A stretch of DNA of 64,000 nt from positions 275,836-339,835 of the forward strand of contig JAPZUE010000007.1 of the NCBI GenBank assembly GCA_027533385.1, in the 5' to 3' direction. The DNA is from Rhizobium sp. Its GTDB lineage: Bacteria; Pseudomonadota; Alphaproteobacteria; Rhizobiales; Rhizobiaceae. The notes under the pieces were generated by a model. It saw only the letters and a list, made by a program, of their open reading frames with translations, was not told the origin of the DNA and did no database searches. Shown here piece by piece: positions 1-7,490 of this stretch. The position numbers and the translations under genes were made by a program. How positions within the stretch are numbered: the first letter of the stretch is position 1; each line of letters opens with the position of its first letter.

Positions 1-74
1 GAAGCGGATGTCCGCTAACGATCCGGTAACATCTGTAACGATAGATGGAGAGGCCGGCGCGTTACTGTCGGTTG

Positions 75-115
75 CGCCCCGGATCGAGTATTGCGTCCCG
101 GGGCGTTTGTGTTTT
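75..115 (+). terminator. putative Rho-independent terminator
   Basis: An 8-bp perfect stem (CGCCCCGG at 75-82, CCGGGGCG at 98-105) is followed by a T-rich tail (TTTGTGTTTTT). It would terminate a plus-strand gene lying left of the window; no such gene is visible in the first 74 bases. Confidence 0.5.
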
Positions 116-181
116 TGGGCCAATGCATCCCGCCAAATATCGGCGGCGATCGGCCCGTTTTTCCACAATGGACGGTATCAA

Positions 182-301
182 TCAGCCCTTGCGGCTGATG
201 ATCGGATTGCGCACTTCCCAGCGGGCGACAGTCTTGCGCTGCGGGGCACGGCCGTTCCAGGCGATGGCGAGGCTATTGCGGTTCTGCAGGATGTAGAGCA
301 T
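182..301 (-). CDS. hypothetical 39-residue protein
   Basis: A short minus-strand frame starts with ATG at 301, has GGA about 7 bases upstream, and ends at TGA (182-184). The product begins MLYILQNRNSLAIAWNGRA and is rich in basic and aromatic residues (net positive, two Trp, one Tyr), with no membrane segment. I do not recognise a family. It is divergent from cobQ, 240 bp away. The larger plus-strand frames covering it have poor amino-acid composition and look like shadows. It could be a genuine short gene or a chance frame; only conservation would decide. Confidence 0.4.
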   Translation of the reverse strand: MLYILQNRNSLAIAWNGRAPQRKTVARWEVRNPIISRKG

Positions 302-540
302 GGGTGTTTCCTAGATTGCCACGCCTCTTCGGGGCGCCGGTTTCGAGCCGCAGATAATCACTCGGCGGCCTCGATACCAGCACGCAAACCGTCATCGCAT
401 GTCGCAAATGATCAAGTGCGAATGAATTGGCCGCGACAGGCTGCCGCAGTGTCGCATTTGCGGTAACCTTGATGGCGAAATCGCGGCAAAACCATGGAAT
501 TCAAGCGGTCTCGGCTGCGGCGGAAACAGGATAGAATGCA

Positions 541-1995
541 ATGACGCGAACGATCATGTTGCAGGGAACAGGGTCGGATGTCGGAAAGACGATACTCGTT
601 GCGGGTCTCTGCAGGCTGGCATCGAATCGCGGTCTGAATGTCGCCCCGTTCAAGCCGCAGAACATGTCCAACAACGCCGCCGTCTCCGATGACGGTGGAG
701 AGATTGGTCGGGCCCAGTGGCTTCAGGCGCTGGCCGCCCGCACCCCATCCACCGTGCACATGAACCCCGTCCTTCTAAAACCCCAGAGCGAGACCGGCAG
801 CCAGATCATCGTTCAGGGCAAGGTTTTTGGTCAGGCCAAGGGCCGCGACTACCAGCGACTGAAGCCGCAACTGCTCGGGGCGGTCCTCGAAAGCTTCGCG
901 ACCATGGGCGCGGGCCGTGACCTCGTGATCGTTGAAGGGGCTGGCTCGCCTGCCGAGATAAACCTGAGAGCCGGCGACATCGCCAATATGGGCTTCGCCA
1001 CCCGGGCGGGCGTTCCCGTTGTCCTCGTCGGTGACATCGACCGGGGAGGGGTGATCGCCTCGCTTGTCGGCACGCATACCATTCTGCCGGACGAGGACCG
1101 CGCCCAGATCGTCGGCTACATCATCAACAAGTTCCGCGGTGACGTCACGCTCTTCGATGACGGACTGTCCGCGATCAACGCCTTCACGGGCTGGCCCTGC
1201 TTCGGCGTCATCCCCTGGTTGAAGGCTGCAGCCAGGCTGCCGGCGGAGGATTCCGTCGTCCTGGAACGCCTGGTCAAGGGCAAGGGCGGCGCCTTGAAGG
1301 TCGCGGTGCCCGTGCTCTCGCGCATTGCCAATTTCGACGATCTTGACCCGCTGGCCGCCGAACCTGAGGTGGACCTCGTCTATGTGCGTGCCGACGATCC
1401 CCTGCCGGCGGATGCCGGGTTGGTCGTTTTGCCAGGTTCAAAATCGACAATCGCGGATCTTGAGGAGTTCCGGTCGAATGGATGGGATCGGGATTTGCAG
1501 ATGCATGTCCGGCGTGGCGGTCGCGTTGTCGGCATCTGCGGCGGTTACCAGATGCTCGGCCGCAGCGTCGCCGACCCGCTGGGGCTCGAAGGCGCCCCGC
1601 GCAAGGTCGACGGCCTTGGTCTCCTCGACGTGGAAACCGTGATGGCAGCCGAAAAGACGGTGCGCAACAGCCAGGCGCATTCGCTCGAATACGACGTGCC
1701 GCTTTCGGGCTACGAGATCCATCTCGGCCTGACCGAGGGTGTGGATACGGTGAGAGCGCCGATTGTCATCGACGGTCGCGCAGACGGCGCCGGCTCGGCC
1801 GATGGCCGGGTGATCGGTACCTATCTGCACGGGCTTTTCTCAAGCGACGCCTATCGTCGCAAATTGTTGGCAGGTTTCGGGATCGAAGGGGGAGGGCTGA
1901 GCTATCGCGGGATGGTCGATGATGCGCTCAACGAACTTGCGTCTGAACTGGAGGCGCGGCTCTCACCGGAATGGCTCGATCAGCTGATGCGGTGA
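541..1995 (+). CDS. cobQ: cobyric acid synthase CobQ
   Basis: This protein amidates adenosylcobyrinic acid a,c-diamide at four side chains, using glutamine and ATP, in cobalamin biosynthesis in the cytoplasm. The 484 residues are full length for the family. The N-terminus has the dethiobiotin-synthetase-like ATP site (GTGSDVGKT, about residues 10-18) and the substrate-binding segment KPQNMSNN. The C-terminal half is a class I glutamine amidotransferase with the nucleophile Cys in VGICGGYQMLG (about 328-338) and a downstream His in YLHGLFSS. The gene stands alone here; other cob genes are not adjacent. The 239 bp before it show no convincing cobalamin-riboswitch B12 box. Confidence 0.97.
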   Translation: MTRTIMLQGTGSDVGKTILVAGLCRLASNRGLNVAPFKPQNMSNNAAVSDDGGEIGRAQWLQALAARTPSTVHMNPVLLKPQSETGSQIIVQGKVFGQAKGRDYQRLKPQLLGAVLESFATMGAGRDLVIVEGAGSPAEINLRAGDIANMGFATRAGVPVVLVGDIDRGGVIASLVGTHTILPDEDRAQIVGYIINKFRGDVTLFDDGLSAINAFTGWPCFGVIPWLKAAARLPAEDSVVLERLVKGKGGALKVAVPVLSRIANFDDLDPLAAEPEVDLVYVRADDPLPADAGLVVLPGSKSTIADLEEFRSNGWDRDLQMHVRRGGRVVGICGGYQMLGRSVADPLGLEGAPRKVDGLGLLDVETVMAAEKTVRNSQAHSLEYDVPLSGYEIHLGLTEGVDTVRAPIVIDGRADGAGSADGRVIGTYLHGLFSSDAYRRKLLAGFGIEGGGLSYRGMVDDALNELASELEARLSPEWLDQLMR

Positions 1996-2036
1996 TCGGC
2001 CCGTCAGGACGGGTGAACCATGCCGATCCTGAGGCT

Positions 2037-2162
2037 TCAGGAGCTCCGGTTCACGTCCATGGGCGACGCCATGAGTTCTCCGCCGCCGAGGGAATTGTTC
2101 GCGTATTTGAAAGCGAGAATGCTGAGCACCGACGCGACCAGCAGAATGAAGATGAATCTCAT
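2037..2162 (-). CDS. small membrane peptide, SLGGG type (copy 1)
   Basis: A 41-residue minus-strand frame starts at ATG 2162 with a textbook AGGAG 8 bases upstream. Residues 3-18 (FIFILLVASVLSILAF) form one membrane span. A short tail follows with the motif NNSLGGG at about 22-28. The next gene upstream on the same strand (2296-2418) encodes a clear paralogue with the same layout: MR, hydrophobic span ending SILA, then NSLGGG. Two copies with the motif retained and the rest diverged argue for real coding genes rather than chance. Function unknown; likely an inner-membrane micropeptide. Confidence 0.7.
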   Translation of the reverse strand: MRFIFILLVASVLSILAFKYANNSLGGGELMASPMDVNRSS

Positions 2163-2295
2163 GGCGTTTACTCCTGCCGCTGATCGTCAGCGACGATTGC
2201 GGCAAAACCGGTTCCGACCCGGTCACTTTCAATCAATCGCGCGTAGGGATAACGCACATCTGTTGCGTGAGCGCCACAGTCAGCCAAGCAACCCG

Positions 2296-2418
2296 TCAAC
2301 CGGCGGCAACATCCGTCGCCGAGGCGGTCAGCCGACCTCCTCCGAGAGAGTTTTCGGAATGCTTGATCGCCAGAATGCTGAAGACTGCAGCAATCATCAA
2401 AGCCACCGTCACACGCAT
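2296..2418 (-). CDS. small membrane peptide, SLGGG type (copy 2)
   Basis: A 40-residue minus-strand frame starts at ATG 2418 with AGGGG about 9 bases upstream. The span VTVALMIAAVFSILAI (residues 3-18) is hydrophobic and is followed by KHSENSLGGG. It aligns without gaps to the product of 2037-2162 through the motif (shared MR, SILA, NSLGGG), while the C-terminal tails differ. The two genes are 133 bp apart in the same orientation. They lie between cobQ and the left end of the integrated element, so they belong to the chromosome rather than the element. No function can be assigned. Confidence 0.68.
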   Translation of the reverse strand: MRVTVALMIAAVFSILAIKHSENSLGGGRLTASATDVAAG

Positions 2419-2525
2419 GGACCAACCCCTATAACCTGAGCCTGGCCCACAATAGGACATGCCGATTGGTGATCGGCTAAACCCATCTTTAAAATCTTAC
2501 GGATCTCAAGAAAAGCTTTTGAGAG

Positions 2526-2568
2526 TGGTGAGAGCGCAGGGATTCGAACCCTGGACCTACTGATTAAA
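2526..2568. repeat. attL, 43-bp copy of tRNA-Lys 3' half
   Basis: Bases 2526-2568 are identical to 12356-12398, running from the CCA end to the anticodon-loop region of the tRNA. Identity stops exactly after TGATTAAA (GG on the left, AG on the right). The left copy has no 5' tRNA half, so it marks the junction left by site-specific integration. Confidence 0.93.
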
Positions 2569-2700
2569 GGTTAGACATTGGCGCCGTTGGTCGGCAATGG
2601 CTGAAACTGGCGATGGCTGGTAAGCAACTAAAAATACTAGCTTTCTGCGCGGGTAACGTTTATTAGTAGCGGGTAGACACTGGTGGGTATTGGCCCACTC

Positions 2701-2720
2701 GTTACCCCAGCGTTACCCCA
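2701..2720 (+). repeat. tandem GTTACCCC motifs at left element end
   Basis: GTTACCCCAGCGTTACCCCA lies immediately before the integrase gene. At the right end, 12275-12294 matches it at 18 of 20 positions. Inverted copies sit at 2651-2657 and 12304-12311. Motifs near both ends of a tyrosine-recombinase element are typical of arm-type integrase or excisionase sites; this role is inferred. Confidence 0.55.
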
Positions 2721-2731
2721 GAGAGGCTACG

Positions 2732-4072
2732 ATGTCCACTCCCAAGAAGCCCGCTCCCGACAAGCGCCGCCTTACCCGTGCCGTGTATGATGCTGCCCAA
2801 GCCGACGGCACCGACTATGTGATATGGGACACAACCGTTCCGGGCTTCGGCCTGCGGGTGCGGCCTAGCGGCTCCAAGTCGTTCACCTACGTTTACCGCC
2901 AGCACGGCAAGTTGAAGCGCGTCACAATCAAGGCCACAACGCCGGATGAAGCCCGTGACCGGGCCAAGGCGCTCATGGCGGAGGTTGCGGGCGGTGGTGA
3001 CCCGGTGGAGGCTAGGCAGGAGGCCCGCGCCGAAGCCGACCGCCGCCGGGCCGTGCCTAGCGTGGGCGACGTGTTGGACAGCTTCATAGAGAACCACGCC
3101 AAGGTGCATCTCAAGCCTAAGTCGTGGGGCGAGTACGCCCGCTGCGTGGAACGGCTGCTCAAGCCACACATTGGCAGTCTGAAGATCGATGCGCTTGAGA
3201 CAAAAGACGTCTCCGCCATGTACCAGCAGCTTTTGAAGCAGCCGCGCCGCGCTAAGAAGGGTGCAAAGCCAGCCCCGGCGACGACGCAGGCCAGCGGGGC
3301 CATCCGCGTTCTGTCGTCGGCTATGTCCTGGGCGGAGGAGGCGGGCCTGCGCCCGCCGGGCTCCAACCCGGCGCGTATCCGCCTGAAGTCCAGCCGCCGC
3401 CGCCAGCGCTTGTTCAGTGACCAAGAGGTTTCGCGGATGCTGTCGGTGACCGATAGCCTCGCGGCAGAAGGGAAGCTTATCCCCCCGGTTGTTCTCGGTA
3501 TCAAGTTGCTTTTCGCCACGGGATGCAGGGCCGGGGAGGTTTGCGCGCTACGGTGGGAGGACGTGGATTTTCAGCACGGACTTCTTCGCTGGTCGGACAG
3601 CAAGACCGGCTATCTCGAAAAGCCTATGACTGACGAGGCGCGCCAACTCCTGACTGACGCCGAGCGGGAGCAGCGGATAGTGGGAGTGCCGTGGGTCTGT
3701 GCGTCGCCGCTGTCTTCGGCCAAGGCCGCCAGCGGGCAGACGAGAACGCAGCCCAAGCATATCCGGGTGGAGACGCTGGAGGCTGGGTTCGAGCGGGTCA
3801 TGAGCCGCGCCGCCGTCACCGCTGGGGAGAACGCTTCGCTGCATCTTATCCGCCACTGGTTCGCAACCAAAACCTACACCGACAAGTCTATTCCGCTACC
3901 TGTGCAGATGGCGATTGTCGGCCACACGAGCGTTGCCACCGCAATGCGCTACGCTCACGTCGCTCGGGAGGAGCTTGTACAAGCCGCCCGTGAGGCCGCT
4001 ACCCGCCGGGGCGCGGCTGTGGCTGCCGCGAGCAAGAGCGGGAAGGTGTTCAAGATCGGGGAGGGGGCCTAA
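2732..4072 (+). CDS. int: tyrosine integrase, P4-integrase-like
   Basis: This site-specific recombinase is expected to catalyse integration and excision at the tRNA-Lys attachment site. The N-terminus (about 10-95) resembles the arm-binding DUF4102 domain (GFGLRVRPSGSKSF...), followed by a core-binding domain and a C-terminal catalytic domain. The catalytic set is visible: Arg266 (GCRAGE), His371 and Arg374 (HLIRH), His398 (VGHTS) and nucleophile Tyr407 (MRYAH). ATG 2732 is preferred because GAGAGG lies just upstream; an in-frame ATG at 2690 lacks a ribosome site and would overlap the GTTACCCC repeats. The stop overlaps the next start (TAATG), implying coupled translation. The 446-aa length is normal and no disruption is seen. 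Confidence 0.95.
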   Translation: MSTPKKPAPDKRRLTRAVYDAAQADGTDYVIWDTTVPGFGLRVRPSGSKSFTYVYRQHGKLKRVTIKATTPDEARDRAKALMAEVAGGGDPVEARQEARAEADRRRAVPSVGDVLDSFIENHAKVHLKPKSWGEYARCVERLLKPHIGSLKIDALETKDVSAMYQQLLKQPRRAKKGAKPAPATTQASGAIRVLSSAMSWAEEAGLRPPGSNPARIRLKSSRRRQRLFSDQEVSRMLSVTDSLAAEGKLIPPVVLGIKLLFATGCRAGEVCALRWEDVDFQHGLLRWSDSKTGYLEKPMTDEARQLLTDAEREQRIVGVPWVCASPLSSAKAASGQTRTQPKHIRVETLEAGFERVMSRAAVTAGENASLHLIRHWFATKTYTDKSIPLPVQMAIVGHTSVATAMRYAHVAREELVQAAREAATRRGAAVAAASKSGKVFKIGEGA

Positions 4073-4746
4073 TGCAGGAGAACGCCGAACTTCCGCCATG
4101 GCCCAGAAGTACGAAGGATTGGGAGAGGCTCGGCGCGCTGGCCGACTACATCGACGACATGATCGCAAGGGAGCGCGAGAGCTGGATAGCCGAAGCAGGC
4201 GACCCACATTCAAAGCTGCTAAAAGAGCTGGAAGATGGAGAGCGGATCACCCAAGAGGAAGGGAAACTCTTGGTGAGCGCGCTGCGGGTGGAAGGTGATA
4301 GCTGGCAGCGTATTGTCAGCCATCTTCATTTCAAGCTCGCCAGCCCGAAATTCTTCAAGCTGGTCACCTTACTACTTGAGCATAACATTCTCTCTCGTAC
4401 GCGGGAGCCAAATGCCGTCGCATATCGATACGAGCCGGGGGATTTAGCGGATGCAGAGGATTTGGAGCTGATCGAACGCATCTTACTCCGTCTCTATCGG
4501 GACGATGCTGCGACCAGAAAAAAGGATTCTTTGGGTCGGTATACGACAGCCGTAGCCGCGATCTTGAGGGCACCACCTGTTGATAGGAACGGTAGGAATG
4601 GTAGGCGCATCGCCAGCGATGAGCAACGGTTCGTAGCGAACGCCGCAGACATTGGCTCGCTCAAGAAAAGGATGGCGCGGGACAACTTCTTGCTCTCGGT
4701 AATTGATACACATATTCGGCTTCTGTTCCCAGAACTAAAAAACTAG
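4072..4746 (+). CDS. unknown 224-aa protein coupled to integrase
   Basis: The start codon overlaps the integrase stop by one base, so the two are probably co-translated. The product is soluble, charged and predicted helical. The middle part (about 80-125: WQRIVSHLHFKLASPKFFKLVTLLLEHNIL...) has the spacing of a winged-helix DNA-binding fold, but this is only a visual impression. No family is recognised. Position suggests a recombination directionality or regulatory partner, or an accessory gene. The stop codon lies inside a 10-bp perfect hairpin that ends the transcription unit. Confidence 0.75.
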   Translation: MQENAELPPWPRSTKDWERLGALADYIDDMIARERESWIAEAGDPHSKLLKELEDGERITQEEGKLLVSALRVEGDSWQRIVSHLHFKLASPKFFKLVTLLLEHNILSRTREPNAVAYRYEPGDLADAEDLELIERILLRLYRDDAATRKKDSLGRYTTAVAAILRAPPVDRNGRNGRRIASDEQRFVANAADIGSLKKRMARDNFLLSVIDTHIRLLFPELKN

Positions 4747-4765
4747 CCCGCCTGACGGGCTAGTT
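4741..4765. terminator. perfect hairpin at end of int unit
   Basis: AACTAGCCCG (4741-4750), loop CCTGA, CGGGCTAGTT (4756-4765). The stem overlaps the upstream stop codon. The T-tract lies on the minus-strand side (TTTTTAG), so as a Rho-independent terminator it works best for leftward transcription; on the plus strand no T-run follows. Confidence 0.5.
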
Positions 4766-4828
4766 AGGGTTAGGCCCGCTTAGGCCGTATATTTCACGTG
4801 TAAGCCAGTTCTAACACCGGAGAACACG

Positions 4829-5050
4829 ATGAATATCAATCCTGATCCGCTCCTATCCCAAGAAGACGCAGCTGCGTTTCTTGGTCCTCCGGGCAAACCC
4901 GTGCCGCTCGCCACAATGCAATGGTGGAGATATCGCAAGCGCGGCCCTAAATATACGAAAATCGGCCGGCACGTATACTACAGACAGTCTGCGCTTAATG
5001 AATTTGTACAGCGCGCAGAGGTCTCTACTGAGGAGGCCGTCGATGCCTGA
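4829..5050 (+). CDS. AlpA/MerR-like helix-turn-helix protein
   Basis: This 73-residue protein has the layout of AlpA/excisionase-type winged-helix proteins: LLSQEDAAAFLG (helix 1 and turn), LATMQWWRYRKRGPKYTKIGRHVYYRQSALNEFVQ (recognition helix, wing, and the final helix). In P4-like and related elements such proteins activate int or serve as excisionase. The ribosome site GGAG lies 6 bases before ATG 4829. It overlaps the next gene (ATGCCTGA), so it heads a tight three-gene unit with the zinc-finger protein and the primase. The role as switch between integrated and replicating states is inferred. Confidence 0.82.
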   Translation: MNINPDPLLSQEDAAAFLGPPGKPVPLATMQWWRYRKRGPKYTKIGRHVYYRQSALNEFVQRAEVSTEEAVDA

Positions 5051-5396
5051 GCAAAATTACGGCCCGGCGGCGACTTCCACCTCGCCCCGGGCCTCTGGTC
5101 TTTCGCCCCTTCTTAAAGCGTTGGACGTGGAAGAGTATACCGTCTGCACGGGCCTAGGTAAAGTTGTGGATGCTCTGAACGGACCCGATATAGTTAAGAA
5201 TAGGCAAGGTAAACGTAGATGGTTTAAGGCCGACTGCACCTTTTGCGAGGAGCTGTTAATTGGCCCCGGATACCTTTGCGACGAACTGCCGCCGTCGCTG
5301 CGCCATACACTGCTAATCGAGCCTCTAAGAAATGGCGAAGTATTCTACGCTTGCCGCATGTGCGGCCATCTCGGATTTGTCGGAGGTCGCCCATGA
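5043..5396 (+). CDS. small CxxC zinc-finger-like protein
   Basis: The 117-residue product starts at ATG 5043, overlapping the preceding stop, with GAGGAG 8 bases upstream. Two Cys pairs are visible, DCTFCEE and ACRMCGHLG, about 40 residues apart with an extra Cys (YLCDE) between them, consistent with a zinc ribbon. Its stop overlaps the primase start (ATGA). The position directly before the primase suggests a replication accessory or DNA-binding partner, as zinc-finger segments often accompany primases, but no family is recognised. Confidence 0.75.
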   Translation: MPEQNYGPAATSTSPRASGLSPLLKALDVEEYTVCTGLGKVVDALNGPDIVKNRQGKRRWFKADCTFCEELLIGPGYLCDELPPSLRHTLLIEPLRNGEVFYACRMCGHLGFVGGRP

Positions 5397-6883
5397 CCGA
5401 GGCCCAGCGACATGCCGAGAGCCTTTTGGAACTGTTCCGGGGGGCGGAGGAGCGGCACGGGACATACACCAAGCGGCTCCGGCTGGTCGGCCAGAAGATG
5501 GAGATGAAAGACGAGCACGGTAATGGACCGCTCGACGTCAAGGAGCCTGCCACGGCGGAGTTGTGGGAGCGCCATCTCGCCGGTGCCCGTCCGCTCGGGG
5601 TGAGCCCGCTCCGAGAGGACGGAATGTGTCGGTGGGGCGTAATCGATGTGGACCAGTACGACGGGCTGCTGGACCACGCCGCTTTGGTACGGGACATCGG
5701 ACGCCTCGGTCTGCCGCTGGTCTGCGCCCGGTCCAAGAGCGGCGGGGCGCACCTTCTGACCTTCGCTGGCGACTGGATGCCTCAGGCGGAAATGAACAAG
5801 CGGCTCCGAGAGTGGGCGGGGCGGCTGGGTCACGCGGACGCGGAAGTCTATCCCCCGGCAAACGGCGCGGGCAACTGGCTTAACATGCCGTATCTTGGCG
5901 GCGACACCAGTGATCGCTGCGGCTTGAAGGATAAGGGTATGGGCATGACCGTTGCCGAGTTCCTTGCGGCAGCGGAGCGCGTCAGGCAAATGCCGCAGCC
6001 GACCTTGAAGAGCAGGGCGCGTAGGGTGCTGGCCGAATACTCCGCAGAGATCGCTGCATGCGCTGAGGGAGGGAGGGCAAAGCTCGTCTATGGTAGGGCA
6101 AAGGATATGGGGCGGCTGGTTGGCAAAGGTGAGGTCGAAGTGGATGAGGCTCAAGCCGCTCTCCTTGACGCTGCGGTTGCTTGTGGGCTGGGCGCATCCG
6201 AAGCGCTCGGCCACATTCGCAGCGGCCTTAAGGATGGCGCAGCAGAACCCGATGAACCGTCACCCTCTAACCGGAGTCGCATCCCAATCATCGAGCGAAT
6301 TGTGATCCTGACTGGCGGGGACGAGCGGCTTTGGCGCGTCACGGTACAAGGCCACGGAGAGATCGTACTTCCGCCCAAGGAGGTGGTCCACTTTTTCAGC
6401 TTTAATGTGCGGTGCGCAGAAGAGCTTCAGGTGGTGTTCCATCAGCCCAAGGCTGCCGAATGGTCGGACACGATTGCAGATGCGCTTCAGTTTGCTGACG
6501 AGGAGGCTCTGCCCAGAGACGAGACGGTAGGCGGGGCATTCCATGATCTGCTGACAGCCTTCTGCAACGACCGCCACCGCGCCGAGAATCTGGAGGAGGT
6601 TCTGCTGGGTAAGCCTTTTGTCGATGACCACGAAGGGCGGACTTACTTCCGCTTTGCCGATCTGATGGGGTTCCTGCGGAGCAGTGGCGACGGTGGCTTC
6701 AAGGCTATGAGCCGCCACGCAGTTGGGAAGTTGCTCAAGGCGACAGGAACCGAGGGCGCCGACCACGGCAAGACAACAAAACCCTTGAAGGGGCGCATCA
6801 CCGAATTGCGCTGGGTAAGGACCGGTCTGCTGGATAAGCCGGTCGAACTGCCCCTACCTCGGATAGAGAAACCTACGATTTAA
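5393..6883 (+). CDS. archaeo-eukaryotic-type primase / replication protein
   Basis: This 496-aa protein shows the signature of AEP-superfamily primase-polymerases: VIDVDQYD with metal-binding Asp85 and Asp87, then a Ser/His motif RSKSGGAHLLTF (Ser114-His120), and a later acidic segment YLGGDTSDR. The first 200 residues would be the catalytic domain; the C-terminal 290 residues are not recognised and show no Walker A motif, so no fused helicase is present. ATG 5393 has GGAGG upstream and a 4-base overlap with the previous gene. It most likely initiates replication of the excised element at the repeat-rich region directly downstream (6942-7128), probably with a host or helper-phage helicase. 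Confidence 0.8.
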   Translation: MTEAQRHAESLLELFRGAEERHGTYTKRLRLVGQKMEMKDEHGNGPLDVKEPATAELWERHLAGARPLGVSPLREDGMCRWGVIDVDQYDGLLDHAALVRDIGRLGLPLVCARSKSGGAHLLTFAGDWMPQAEMNKRLREWAGRLGHADAEVYPPANGAGNWLNMPYLGGDTSDRCGLKDKGMGMTVAEFLAAAERVRQMPQPTLKSRARRVLAEYSAEIAACAEGGRAKLVYGRAKDMGRLVGKGEVEVDEAQAALLDAAVACGLGASEALGHIRSGLKDGAAEPDEPSPSNRSRIPIIERIVILTGGDERLWRVTVQGHGEIVLPPKEVVHFFSFNVRCAEELQVVFHQPKAAEWSDTIADALQFADEEALPRDETVGGAFHDLLTAFCNDRHRAENLEEVLLGKPFVDDHEGRTYFRFADLMGFLRSSGDGGFKAMSRHAVGKLLKATGTEGADHGKTTKPLKGRITELRWVRTGLLDKPVELPLPRIEKPTI

Positions 6884-6941
6884 AATGACTTGGAATAATG
6901 CGGGGCTCGTTGCCGGTCGATCCGGGGCGAGCCCTAAATGC

Positions 6942-7128
6942 GTCTAAAGCCGTTTAGTACCGTCCAAAGCCTATTCCCGGGGAAACGACTTTGCCGCAAG
7001 CCTCTGTAAACGCTACGTAATACGTATGTGTAAAGCTCTTAAAGCCGTTAAAGCCGTTACCCGCGCGCGCCCCTATATGTACACGGGCGTACGTGTACGC
7101 GCGCGAGTAACGGCTTTTAGGCTTTAAG
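6942..7128. other. candidate replication origin (iterons and long inverted repeat)
   Basis: No gene fits 6884-7277. AAAGCCGTT occurs at 6946-6954, 7041-7049 and 7050-7058 and inverted at 7109-7117. A long interrupted palindrome has arms 7038-7069 and 7098-7128: CTTAAAGCC..GGCTTTAAG outside, AAAGCCGTTAC..GTAACGGCTTT, then CGCGCGCG on both sides. The loop contains a second inverted pair GTACACG/CGTGTAC. Tandem TACGTA boxes lie at 7014-7026. Iterons plus a cruciform just after a primase gene are what an element's origin looks like; activity is inferred. Confidence 0.6.
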
Positions 7129-7277
7129 GGAAATAGGTTGCGGTGGCGCGGTATATGCGTCCCCCCGGCCAGACCGGGCGCCAAGGTCGCGTGTGGGACG
7201 CTGGACGCGCGCGGCGGGGCGACGGCTAGGGCGGGGCTCGGGCGGGCCTAAAGGGCGTGTGGCGGCCTATGGGGCGG

Positions 7278-7472
7278 TTAAATTTTAAGCTCTGTTTTTA
7301 GCGCCATCACCCGACGCAAATCATCGTTTACGAAGTTATCAGAAGGAACGTGTTGCAGCATGGCGTCAACGGTACTCTTTAAGGCCTTGGCATCTTCTTC
7401 TGCAAGAATTTCGCGAGAGGCGGCGTTAATCTGCCTACGTATAGATCGAAGAGCCAAGTACGGATTGACCAT
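7278..7472 (-). CDS. small hypothetical cargo protein
   Basis: This 64-residue frame lies 18 bp downstream of the membrane-protein gene 7491-7889 on the same strand, so they probably form an operon opposed to the element's replication and packaging genes. The product is charged, helical and without membrane spans (MVNPYLALRSIRRQINAASRE..., ending LKTELKI). The ribosome site is weak (AAGAGAC). The base composition is more AT-rich than in flanking element genes, as is common for cargo. No family recognised; a soluble partner of the membrane protein is the simplest reading. Confidence 0.55.
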   Translation of the reverse strand: MVNPYLALRSIRRQINAASREILAEEDAKALKSTVDAMLQHVPSDNFVNDDLRRVMALKTELKI

Positions 7473-7490
7473 GTCTCTTAAATATCGTAT

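Noticed and set aside
8..466. 152-codon plus-strand frame before cobQ
   Set aside because: Amino-acid composition is not protein-like, there is no ribosome site, and it crosses a terminator and the better minus-strand short frame.
302..540. Possible cobalamin riboswitch before cobQ
   Set aside because: No B12-box consensus could be found; only an 8-base inverted repeat (403-410 with 455-462), which is expected by chance.
2526..2568. Second tRNA gene at the left junction
   Set aside because: Only the 3' half is present; the bases after the anticodon region do not form the D arm or acceptor 5' strand, so it is attL.
7038..7128. CRISPR array from the AAAGCCGTT repeats
   Set aside because: Repeats are 9 bases, partly inverted and without regular unique spacers; no cas genes are near.
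6954..7184. 76-codon minus-strand frame in the origin-like region
   Set aside because: It is created by the repeats (reads YSRAYTYARVHIGARAG) and has no ribosome site.
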